Shown here one piece after another: positions 1 through 7,233 of a DNA stretch of 35,664 bases. How positions within the stretch are numbered: the first letter of the stretch is position 1; every line of letters starts with the position of its first letter. The notes under the pieces are model-generated. The model made no database searches. It was given only the letters and a program-made list of their open reading frames with translations, and was not told the DNA's origin. Source of the stretch: Clostridiales bacterium (GTDB taxonomy: Bacteria; Bacillota; Clostridia; Oscillospirales; Acutalibacteraceae); the NCBI GenBank assembly GCA_012522615.1, contig JAAYKB010000003.1, positions 1 to 35,664 of the forward strand, in the 5' to 3' direction. The position numbers and the translations under genes were made by a program.

Positions 1-58
1 GGATAATACCGGCTGCGGCAAGACATACGGCTTTTTTTATTTGAAGCATGACGTTCAT
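1..58 (-). CDS. Start of a secreted or membrane protein, cut by the window edge
   Basis: Only the first 19 codons are present, reading leftward off the window: MNVMLQIKKAVCLAAAGII. The lysine pair followed by an Ala/Leu/Ile-rich stretch looks like a signal peptide or first membrane helix. An AAAGGCGG ribosome site lies 8 nt before the ATG at 58, and a good promoter lies further upstream. A second in-frame ATG at 49 is too far from the ribosome site. The function cannot be told from this fragment. It is divergent from the polyamine operon. Confidence 0.55.
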   Translation of the reverse strand, partial: MNVMLQIKKAVCLAAAGII

Positions 59-103
59 TGAAAAATTCCGCCTTTCGGTTGCTTTTTGTATAGGGTTGCA
101 TAT

Positions 104-132
104 ATTTTACCATAATTAAAATTTAAAGGCAA
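104..132 (-). promoter_or_regulatory. Promoter for the leftward secreted-protein gene
   Basis: On the minus strand TTGCCT and TAAAAT are separated by exactly 17 nt, with a TGG extension before the -10. It points at the partial gene ending at position 58. It is back-to-back with the rightward promoter at 186-214. Confidence 0.5.
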
Positions 133-185
133 ATTATTGCCGAAACACTTTTATTTTTTATATTGACAAAATTCATCAAATAATA

Positions 186-214
186 TTGACAACGCGGCTC
201 TTGGATAGTATACT
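186..214 (+). promoter_or_regulatory. Strong sigma-A promoter of the RNA leader and polyamine operon
   Basis: TTGACA (186-191) and TATACT (209-214) are spaced by 17 nt. Transcription should begin near 221, about 450 nt before the speD start codon, so it makes a long leader or a separate RNA. Confidence 0.8.
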
Positions 215-220
215 CCTAAC

Positions 221-645
221 TGATGCCCCAAGAGGAGCAGAGTTTTGGATTGTGTATGCGGCTTTTGCGTATGCAATCAGGCTGTTTTAAAATTTTGGAT
301 TAAAACAGCAGCAAGAAATTGACCATTCCTTTTTAAGGATTTAAGGCCATACGGACAGCCGGGTCAACTGCCGATCGCAGCTTTAAGGCTGCATTATTGA
401 TTGAGTTAAACTCAAATTTTATAAGTTGGTTACTTCATAACCATGTGTATTCGGTACACAACACTTGTGAAACGGTCAATAAGAGTGGTAAAAGTAAGTT
501 CTTGCTATATAGACTCTGACAACTCTGCATTGTGGATAATAACGTGAGCCTTTGCTCATTACTAAATAAAACACGTTTTGTAGATTACGTACTCAAGTGA
601 TTTGTGGTTAGAATACCATTATATCACTTGGGTTTCCTTATTTTA
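221..645 (+). ncRNA. Large structured leader RNA or noncoding RNA upstream of speD, family not recognised
   Basis: About 420 nt between a strong promoter and speD hold no credible gene but many hairpins in series. These are 248-259 with 267-278 (12 bp including G-U pairs), 281-290 with 300-309 (10 bp perfect), 319-324 with 362-367 enclosing two smaller stems (327-339 and 344-360), 377-381 with 388-392, 401-405 with 411-415, 427-431 with 439-443, 445-449 with 455-459, and a last long stem 594-601 with 623-630 that contains an inner TGGT/ACCA pair. The last stem is followed by a weakly T-rich stretch just before the speD ribosome site. It could terminate a free RNA or act as an attenuator. I see no motif of SAM, tetrahydrofolate, guanidine or ykkC-type riboswitches, RNase P RNA, tmRNA or SRP RNA. 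Confidence 0.6.
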
Positions 646-670
646 ATCAGATATGAGAGGATACGGCGCC

Positions 671-1456
671 ATGGAAAATAAGCTGAAGCTTTATGGATTC
701 AACAACCTTACAAAATCATTGAGCTTTAATATTTACGATATTTGCTACGCAAAAAGCGAACGCGAGCAAAAGGATTATATAGCTTATATTGATGAGCAGT
801 ATAATTCGGAAAGACTTACTAATATTATGTTTAACCTGACTGAAATGATCGGGGCGCATGTCCTTAACATTTCAAAGCAGGATTATGAGCCGCAGGGTGC
901 GAGCGTTACCTTTTTGATTGCCGAGGAGAAGATGCTCGGGGCGATTGACGGTAAGCCGGAGATACTCAAGCCAGAAACGGTGGTTGCCCATCTTGATAAA
1001 AGCCATGTCACGGTACACACATATCCCGAATTTCATCCCGATACCAGTATCGCGACCTTTCGCGTGGATATTGACGTTGCGACATGTGGCGAGATTACGC
1101 CTTTGAGCACCCTGGATTATTTGATCGGCAGCTTTGATTCGGATATAATTACAATGGATTACCGCGTCAGGGGCTTTACCCGCGATGTGGAGGGTAAAAA
1201 GCTGTTTATGGACCACCCCATGACCTCGATTCAGGAATATATAGACAGCTCAATCCTGAGTAAATATGACGCTATTGATATTAATGTGTATCAGAGCAAC
1301 CTGTTTCACACAAAGATGATGATTAAGGAAGTCGATTTGAAGAACTACCTGTTCAACACCGATGTATATGAGTTGCCGCCCAAGACAAGGCTGCAGATTA
1401 CAAACAGCCTGAGGCAGGAAATGATTGAGATTTTCAGCGGTGCTAATGTATATTGA
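671..1456 (+). CDS. speD: S-adenosylmethionine decarboxylase proenzyme
   Basis: This enzyme makes decarboxylated S-adenosylmethionine, the aminopropyl donor for spermidine synthase. The 261-residue protein matches the long E. coli-type class in length (about 264) and in its opening KLKLYGFNNLTKSLSFNIYD. The self-cleavage site that yields the pyruvoyl cofactor is visible as LDKSHVTVHTYPE, with Ser111 as the pyruvoyl precursor. I chose ATG 671 over the track's 653 because a GAGAGGA ribosome site lies 9 nt upstream and the family starts here. It is the first gene of a polyamine operon, behind a long structured leader that may control it. speA begins 33 nt downstream. Confidence 0.95.
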   Translation: MENKLKLYGFNNLTKSLSFNIYDICYAKSEREQKDYIAYIDEQYNSERLTNIMFNLTEMIGAHVLNISKQDYEPQGASVTFLIAEEKMLGAIDGKPEILKPETVVAHLDKSHVTVHTYPEFHPDTSIATFRVDIDVATCGEITPLSTLDYLIGSFDSDIITMDYRVRGFTRDVEGKKLFMDHPMTSIQEYIDSSILSKYDAIDINVYQSNLFHTKMMIKEVDLKNYLFNTDVYELPPKTRLQITNSLRQEMIEIFSGANVY

Positions 1457-1489
1457 ACTTTTAGGTGTGATGAAAGGGACGGCCGAGTT

Positions 1490-2938
1490 ATGGGTGAGTT
1501 ATCACAAAACCGCGCCCCGATAGCCGAGGCGCTGGAACAATTCAGAAGAATGAGGGTCGTTCCGTTTGACGTTCCGGGTCACAAGCGGGGCAGGGGGAAC
1601 CGCGAGCTTACCGAGTTTCTGGGCGAGCGCTGCATGTCGCTCGACGTGAATTCCATGAAGCCGCTCGATAATCTCACCCATCCCACCACGGTTATACGGG
1701 AGGCCGAGGAGTTGGCAGCGGAGGCGTTCGGCGCAGGATATGCCTTCTTTATGGTCGCCGGAACCACCTCGTGCGTACAGACCATGATTCTGGCCACCTG
1801 TCAAAAGGGCGATAAGATAATACTGCCCCGAAACGTGCATCGAAGCGCCATCAACGCCTTGATACTGTGCGGGGCGGTTCCTATATATGTCAATCCCGCA
1901 ATGAACCATGAGCTTGGAATTTCCCTGGGCATGTCGATTGAGAATGTGGAGCGCGCAATCACGGAAAATCCGGACGCAAAAGCCATATTTGTGAACAATC
2001 CGACTTATTACGGGATTTGCTCCAACCTGAAAGCCATTACCGAGCTTGCGCACAGGTATGGCATGAAGGTGTTGGTCGACGAGGCACACGGAACGCATTT
2101 TTATTTTGGTAATCAGCTACCGATAAGCGCAATGGCGGCGGGGGCGGATATGGCTTCGGTAAGCATGCACAAATCGGGCGGCTCGCTGACGCAAAGCTCG
2201 TTTTTGCTTACCGGAAAGAATATAAACAAGGACGCGGTGCGTCAGATTATCAACCTCACCCAGACGACAAGCGGTTCGTATCTTCTCCTTGCAAGCCTTG
2301 ACCTGTCGAGAAAAAGGCTGGCTCTGGACGGCGAGCGGATTTTTGACAAGGTGAACGAGATGGCGCAGTATGCCCGCAACGAGATAAACGATATCGGCCG
2401 ATACTATGCCTACAGCAGGGAGCTTATTAACAACGACACCATCTTTGATTATGACAAGACAAAGCTGTCGATAAACACGCTTAATATCGGGCTTGCCGGT
2501 ATTGAAGTATATGATATCCTGCGCGACGAATATGATATTCAGATTGAATTCGGCGATATCGGCAACATACTTGCATATATCTCCGTGGGTGACAGCTACA
2601 AGGACATCGAGCGGCTGGTGGGAGCTCTTTCAGAGATTGCGCGCCGTTACGGCAGGGACAAGGCCGGAATGATGCGGCATGAATATATCAGTCCGCGCGT
2701 CGCGGTAACCCCGCAGAAGGCTTTTTACGCCGACAAGCAGCCCCTGCCGATTGCCGAGAGCAGCGGCAGGATAAGCGGGGAGTTCGTGATGAGCTATCCG
2801 CCCGGAATCCCGATTCTTGCACCCGGTGAGGAAATCACGCCCGAGATTATCGAATATATTAATTATGCGAAGGAAAAGGGGTGCTTTTTGACTGGCACCC
2901 AAGACCTGAAGGTGGAAACAATCAGGGTTTTGAAGTGA
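1490..2938 (+). CDS. speA: Biosynthetic arginine decarboxylase, fold-type I PLP enzyme
   Basis: This is an Orn/Lys/Arg decarboxylase of the Bacillus SpeA/YaaO type (482 residues), which uses pyridoxal phosphate and is expected to convert arginine to agmatine. The cofactor lysine is in SMHKSGGSLTQSS (Lys228). The aspartate that holds the pyridine nitrogen is in VLVDEAHGTH (Asp197). The C-terminal part carries the family motif MSYPPGIPILAPGEE. Substrate choice among arginine, lysine and ornithine cannot be read from these motifs. The agmatinase gene two positions downstream strongly favours arginine. A GAAAGGGA ribosome site precedes ATG 1490. Confidence 0.9.
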   Translation: MGELSQNRAPIAEALEQFRRMRVVPFDVPGHKRGRGNRELTEFLGERCMSLDVNSMKPLDNLTHPTTVIREAEELAAEAFGAGYAFFMVAGTTSCVQTMILATCQKGDKIILPRNVHRSAINALILCGAVPIYVNPAMNHELGISLGMSIENVERAITENPDAKAIFVNNPTYYGICSNLKAITELAHRYGMKVLVDEAHGTHFYFGNQLPISAMAAGADMASVSMHKSGGSLTQSSFLLTGKNINKDAVRQIINLTQTTSGSYLLLASLDLSRKRLALDGERIFDKVNEMAQYARNEINDIGRYYAYSRELINNDTIFDYDKTKLSINTLNIGLAGIEVYDILRDEYDIQIEFGDIGNILAYISVGDSYKDIERLVGALSEIARRYGRDKAGMMRHEYISPRVAVTPQKAFYADKQPLPIAESSGRISGEFVMSYPPGIPILAPGEEITPEIIEYINYAKEKGCFLTGTQDLKVETIRVLK

Positions 2939-2978
2939 CCCATAAGACGGCTGCCCGCTTGGGAAAGGAGTGAATCTC

Positions 2979-3839
2979 TTGGAATTATGGTATTCGGAAA
3001 GGCATACGCCGAACGTAAAGCTGTCCATCAAGGTTGATCGTCAGATTTTCAGCGGAAAAAGCGATTTTCAGTCCATAGAAGTAATGGAATCGCCCGAGTT
3101 CGGACGTTTTCTGACCATTGACGGATATATGATGCTGACCGAAAAGGATGAATTCATCTACCATGAGATGATTGTACATCCGGCCATGGCGGTCCACCCG
3201 GAGGCAAAGAGAATTTTGGTGATTGGGGCGGGCGACGGCGGTGTTGTCCGCGAGCTTGTCAACTATCCGTTTGTCGAGCATATCGATCTGGTGGACATTG
3301 ACGAGATGGTGATTGAGGTATGCAAGAAATACCTTCCCCAGACGGCCTGCTGTCTTGATGACGAAAGGGTCAGCATCCATATCCAGGACGGTTTGAAATT
3401 CATCCGCAGATGCAAGGACGAATATGACGTCATTATTGTGGATTCTACAGACCCGTTCGGGCCCGGCGAGGGCTTGTTTACAAAGGAATTCTACGGAAAC
3501 TGCTTTAAAGCGCTCAAAGAAGACGGCATAATGGTCAACCAGCACGAAAGCCCCTTTTATCCCGAGGACGCTATTGCCATGCAGAGGGCGCACAAGCGGA
3601 TTGTGGAATCCTTTCCGATAAGCAGGGTTTATCAGGCGCATATACCGACCTACCCGTCGGGGCACTGGCTTTTCGGCTTTGCGTCGAAGAAGTATCATCC
3701 GATATTCGATTTCGACGCCGGACGCTGGCGCGGCTTGGGTATAAAGACGCGGTATTACAATACCCAGCTACATGTCGGAAGCTTTGCCCTGCCGAATTAT
3801 GTTGAAGAGCTGCTGGAGGATGTGGAAGAGGTTGAATGA
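2979..3839 (+). CDS. speE: Spermidine synthase (aminopropyltransferase)
   Basis: This enzyme transfers the aminopropyl group from decarboxylated AdoMet to putrescine. The 286-residue protein starts with the usual MELWYSERHTPNVKLSI. It carries the nucleotide-binding GAGDGGVVREL, the acidic VDIDEMVIEVC and the catalytic IVDSTDPFGPGEGLF. I place the start at TTG 2979, which lies 8 nt after a GGAAAGGAG ribosome site. The track's GTG 2970 overlaps that site and is unlikely. Its end overlaps the start of speB, so the two are probably translationally coupled. SpeD is made from the same operon and supplies its donor substrate. Confidence 0.93.
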   Translation: MELWYSERHTPNVKLSIKVDRQIFSGKSDFQSIEVMESPEFGRFLTIDGYMMLTEKDEFIYHEMIVHPAMAVHPEAKRILVIGAGDGGVVRELVNYPFVEHIDLVDIDEMVIEVCKKYLPQTACCLDDERVSIHIQDGLKFIRRCKDEYDVIIVDSTDPFGPGEGLFTKEFYGNCFKALKEDGIMVNQHESPFYPEDAIAMQRAHKRIVESFPISRVYQAHIPTYPSGHWLFGFASKKYHPIFDFDAGRWRGLGIKTRYYNTQLHVGSFALPNYVEELLEDVEEVE

Positions 3840-4695
3840 TTTAAGAAGAAATGCAGAAACTTTTATCGGATGCGAAGCCGGGTACGCCGAAGCGGATATC
3901 GTCATTTTCGGCGCGCCTTTTGATTCTACCACCTCATACCGCCCCGGTACGCGGTTTGCTACAAAGGCAATCCGCGGCGAATCATTTGGTATTGAAACCT
4001 ACAGTCCGTATCAGGACGCGGATTTGTCGGACGCAAGGATATTTGACGCGGGTGATCTGGAGCTGAGCTTCGGCGACCCGAAGCCGGTTTTGGAGGCCAT
4101 TGAAAGGTTTGCTGCGGGGATACTCGACGACGGAAAGCTTCCGGTTATGATTGGCGGGGAGCATCTTGTGACGTTGGGGGCGGTTGCTGCCGCCGCAAAG
4201 AGGCTAGATAATCTTCACATCCTGCATTTTGACGCCCATGCCGACCTGAGGGATGATTATCTCGGCACAAGGCTTTCACATGCGGCAGTCATGCGTCGCG
4301 TATGGGAGCTTGTGGGCGATAACCGTATATTTCAGTTCGGTATACGCTCGGGGGACAAAACCGAGTTTATCTGGGCAAAAGACCATGTGAGGATGAACAG
4401 GTTCAACTTCAACGGTCTTGAGGACACGGTAAAAGCCCTTGAGGGCAAGCCGGTCTATCTGACGATTGACCTTGATGTGCTTGACCCGTCGGAGTTTCCC
4501 GGTACGGGTACTCCCGAGGCGGGCGGCGTTGGCTTTAGCCAGCTGCTGGACGCTGTTATGAAGGCCGGCAGTCTTAATATTGTCGGCTGCGATATAAACG
4601 AGCTATGTCCTGTATATGACCAGAGCGGGGCGTCAACCGCTCTGGCGTGCAAGCTGCTGCGGGAGTTGCTTTTGGTGTTGGGCATAAAGCGCTAA
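3832..4695 (+). CDS. speB: Agmatinase (ureohydrolase)
   Basis: This enzyme hydrolyses agmatine to putrescine and urea, completing the arginine decarboxylase route. It is a di-manganese ureohydrolase of about 287 residues. The metal-binding motifs are all present: GGEHLVT, HFDAHADLRDDY, and LTIDLDVLDPSEFPGTGTPEAGG near the C terminus. SYRPGTRFATKAIR near the N terminus is also typical of bacterial agmatinases such as Bacillus SpeB. The start is uncertain. TTG 3832 fits a GGAGGA site 11 nt upstream, while ATG 3820 has that site too close. Either way it overlaps the end of speE. The track's 3772 start lies deep inside speE and is unlikely. Confidence 0.9.
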   Translation: MNDLRRNAETFIGCEAGYAEADIVIFGAPFDSTTSYRPGTRFATKAIRGESFGIETYSPYQDADLSDARIFDAGDLELSFGDPKPVLEAIERFAAGILDDGKLPVMIGGEHLVTLGAVAAAAKRLDNLHILHFDAHADLRDDYLGTRLSHAAVMRRVWELVGDNRIFQFGIRSGDKTEFIWAKDHVRMNRFNFNGLEDTVKALEGKPVYLTIDLDVLDPSEFPGTGTPEAGGVGFSQLLDAVMKAGSLNIVGCDINELCPVYDQSGASTALACKLLRELLLVLGIKR

Positions 4696-4731
4696 CCGCG
4701 CCCGCAAAAATATGTTTTGGAGGTTTATATC

Positions 4732-5931
4732 ATGGGAAAAGCTTTGATAATCGGATGCGGCGGGGTTGCGAGCGTTGCAATTCATAAATGCTGCCAGAAC
4801 AGCGAGGTTTTTGAGGAAATAATGATTGCGAGCCGCACAAAAAGCAAGTGCGACGCATTGAAAGAAAAGCTGGACGGTGGCAAGACAAAAATCTATACCG
4901 CGCGGGTTGACGCCGATAATGTGGACGAGCTTATCGCTCTTATAGACGGCTTTAAGCCGGACGTGGTGCTGAACCTTGCCCTGCCTTATCAGGATTTAAC
5001 CATTATGGACGCCTGCCTTGCGACAGGGACGAATTATCTTGACACTGCGAATTACGAGCCGCCCGACACCGCAAAATTCGAATATAAATGGCAGTGGGCG
5101 TATCGCGACAGGTTCAAGAAGGCGGGTATAACCGCGCTCCTGGGGAGCGGGTTTGATCCGGGGGTGACCGGTGTGTTTTCCGCCTATGCCCAGAAGCACC
5201 TGTTTGATGAAATCCATGAAATTGATATTCTCGACGCAAATGCCGGAGATCACGGTTATCCTTTCGCTACAAACTTTAATCCGGAGATAAATATACGCGA
5301 GGTTACTGCCAAGGGAAGCTACTGGGAGAACGGAAAATGGATCGAAACCGAGCCGATGGAGATAAAGCGGGTTTATAATTTCCCCGAAATCGGCGAAAAG
5401 GATATCTACCTTTTGCATCACGAGGAGTTGGAGTCGCTTGCACTCAACATCAAGGGAGTCAGGCGAATACGCTTCTTTATGACTTTTGGACAGAGTTATC
5501 TGACCCATCTTAAATGCCTTGAAAATGTCGGTATGACCTCGATTGAACCGATTATGTTTGAGGGCAGACCCGTTGTGCCGCTGCAGTTCCTCAAGGCGGT
5601 GCTTCCCGACCCGGCGACCCTCGGACCCCGTACGCGCGGCAAGACAAACATCGGATGTATTTTCAAGGGGATTAAAGACGGCAAGCCCCGCACGCATTAT
5701 ATCTATAACGTGTGCGACCATCAGGAATGTTATCGCGAGGTAGGCTCGCAGGCTATTTCCTATACGACCGGAGTTCCCGCAATGATCGGGGCGATGATGC
5801 TGATGACAAAAACATGGGACAAGCCGGGGGTATATAATATAGAAGAGTTTGATCCCGATCCCTTTATGGACGCCCTCAATAAATGGGGGCTTCCGTGGCA
5901 GCAGATTGAGAATCCGGAGCTTGTGGACTGA
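4732..5931 (+). CDS. Carboxynorspermidine synthase (saccharopine dehydrogenase-like)
   Basis: This enzyme reductively condenses aspartate semialdehyde with a diamine (putrescine, or diaminopropane in Vibrio) to give carboxyspermidine or carboxynorspermidine, using NADPH. The 399-residue protein begins with a Rossmann loop, KALIIGCGGVASVAIHKC, followed by IASRTKSKCDAL, both characteristic of this family within the saccharopine dehydrogenase-like group. A GGAGG ribosome site lies 9 nt before ATG 4732, so the track's 4717 start is too early. Its partner decarboxylase, nspC, follows. Finding it beside speD and speE is unusual because this is the alternative route to spermidine. Ordinary lysine-pathway saccharopine dehydrogenase is less likely given the neighbours. 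Confidence 0.85.
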   Translation: MGKALIIGCGGVASVAIHKCCQNSEVFEEIMIASRTKSKCDALKEKLDGGKTKIYTARVDADNVDELIALIDGFKPDVVLNLALPYQDLTIMDACLATGTNYLDTANYEPPDTAKFEYKWQWAYRDRFKKAGITALLGSGFDPGVTGVFSAYAQKHLFDEIHEIDILDANAGDHGYPFATNFNPEINIREVTAKGSYWENGKWIETEPMEIKRVYNFPEIGEKDIYLLHHEELESLALNIKGVRRIRFFMTFGQSYLTHLKCLENVGMTSIEPIMFEGRPVVPLQFLKAVLPDPATLGPRTRGKTNIGCIFKGIKDGKPRTHYIYNVCDHQECYREVGSQAISYTTGVPAMIGAMMLMTKTWDKPGVYNIEEFDPDPFMDALNKWGLPWQQIENPELVD

Positions 5932-5956
5932 TTATACTGAAGATTAACGGAGCAAA

Positions 5957-6014
5957 GGACTCCCTCGTTTTGCTGCCGACCCGTAAAAAGGGGCCGGTAT
6001 GCCGGAGGGAGTCT
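5957..6014 (+). other. Intercistronic hairpin between carboxynorspermidine synthase and nspC
   Basis: GACTCCCTC (5958-5966) pairs perfectly with GAGGGAGTC (6005-6013) and encloses a second GC-rich pairing around a GTAAAAA loop. It sits in the only sizeable gap of the operon (about 140 nt). It is followed by TTACTTAATATTTT, which is too weak for a standard terminator. It may lower expression of the last two genes or protect an mRNA end. Confidence 0.5.
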
Positions 6015-6072
6015 TACTTAATATTTTGAAGGCACGAAGTTTGCGGACTGCCCGAAAGGAATGGCCATAACC

Positions 6073-7209
6073 ATGGAGATTAATTTTGATATATATAAGC
6101 TTGAAACGCCGTATATAATCGTGGATGAGGCAAGGCTTATCCGCAATCTTGAAATACTCAAGGGCGTGATTGACCGTACCGGATGCAAAATCCTGCTGGC
6201 CCAAAAGGCCTTTTCGATGTTTTCGCTCTATCCGAAAATCCGTCAGTATCTGCACGGGACGACGGCGAGCGGGCTTTATGAGGCAAAGCTGGGATTTGAG
6301 GAAATGGGGGGCGAAACGCACATATACTCGCCCGCATTTGACGAAAGGGAATTCACCGAAATTGCGGTCATATGCAATCATATTGTGTTCAACTCGTTTG
6401 CGCAATGGGAGAAATTCGGGAAGATTGCCTTGGATGCGGGGTGCCGCTGCGGAATACGTATAAATCCTGAATATTCCACACAGCAGCATGAGATATATGA
6501 CCCATGTGCTCCCGCCTCCCGTCTCGGGGTTCCGATAAGCGGGTTCGGCGGGGAACTGCCGGACGGGATAAGCGGTCTGCATTTTCATACCCTGTGCGAG
6601 CAGAACGCGGACGCTCTTATTAAGACCCTTGCCGCTGTCGAAGAGAAATTTGGCAGATATCTTCCAGGGCTTCAATGGCTCAACTTCGGAGGGGGGCATC
6701 ATATTACACGGGAGGATTATGATGTCGAGGCGCTGGTCGCGGAGATAAACAGGGTTCAGGAGAAATATGATCTGACCGTATATCTCGAGCCGGGGGAGGC
6801 GGTTGTGCTGAATGCGGGTTATCTAGTGGCTTCGGTACGGGAGATCATCGATTACGGCACGCCGATTGCCATACTCGACACGTCTGCTGCCTGCCATATG
6901 CCGGATGTTCTTGAAATGCCGTACCGCCCGCCGCTTCTTGACAGCGGGATGCCGGGCGAAAAGGAATACACCTATAAGCTCGGCGGAACTACCTGTCTGG
7001 CGGGCGATATAATCGGTGCCTATTCCTTTGATAAGCCGCTTTCCGAGGGTGACAGGCTGGTGTTCGGGGATATGGCGCACTATACCATGGTGAAAACCAA
7101 TACGTTTAACGGCATGAAGCTGCCGTCGATTGCTATTGCCGGAGCGGACGGCGAGATAAGGCTTGTTAAATCGTTCGGATATGAGAATTTTAAAGCAAGG
7201 CTGTCATAA
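6073..7209 (+). CDS. nspC: Carboxynorspermidine/carboxyspermidine decarboxylase
   Basis: This PLP enzyme of the alanine-racemase-like fold removes the carboxyl group from carboxyspermidine or carboxynorspermidine, the product of the preceding gene. The 378-residue protein opens with the family pattern LETPYIIVDEARLIRNLEIL. The PLP lysine is in LLAQKAFSMF (Lys45). Later motifs are GLHFHTLCEQ, LNFGGGHHIT, and YLEPGEAVV, which binds the PLP phosphate and substrate. The start is ambiguous. GAAAGGA abuts ATG 6061 directly, so the in-frame ATG 6073, which matches the family start, is more plausible even though its spacing is a long 12 nt. The CoADR gene starts 24 nt after its stop. Confidence 0.9.
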   Translation: MEINFDIYKLETPYIIVDEARLIRNLEILKGVIDRTGCKILLAQKAFSMFSLYPKIRQYLHGTTASGLYEAKLGFEEMGGETHIYSPAFDEREFTEIAVICNHIVFNSFAQWEKFGKIALDAGCRCGIRINPEYSTQQHEIYDPCAPASRLGVPISGFGGELPDGISGLHFHTLCEQNADALIKTLAAVEEKFGRYLPGLQWLNFGGGHHITREDYDVEALVAEINRVQEKYDLTVYLEPGEAVVLNAGYLVASVREIIDYGTPIAILDTSAACHMPDVLEMPYRPPLLDSGMPGEKEYTYKLGGTTCLAGDIIGAYSFDKPLSEGDRLVFGDMAHYTMVKTNTFNGMKLPSIAIAGADGEIRLVKSFGYENFKARLS

Positions 7210-7233
7210 AAAAGAAGAGAAAGGGGCAAGGAA

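Noticed and set aside
443-547. 34-codon ORF inside the speD leader (MCIRYTT...)
   Set aside because: No ribosome site and it spans several hairpins; a 15-codon ORF starting near 256 fails for the same reason.
5944-6702. 252-residue minus-strand ORF over nspC
   Set aside because: Antisense shadow with no ribosome site, overlapping a well supported gene.
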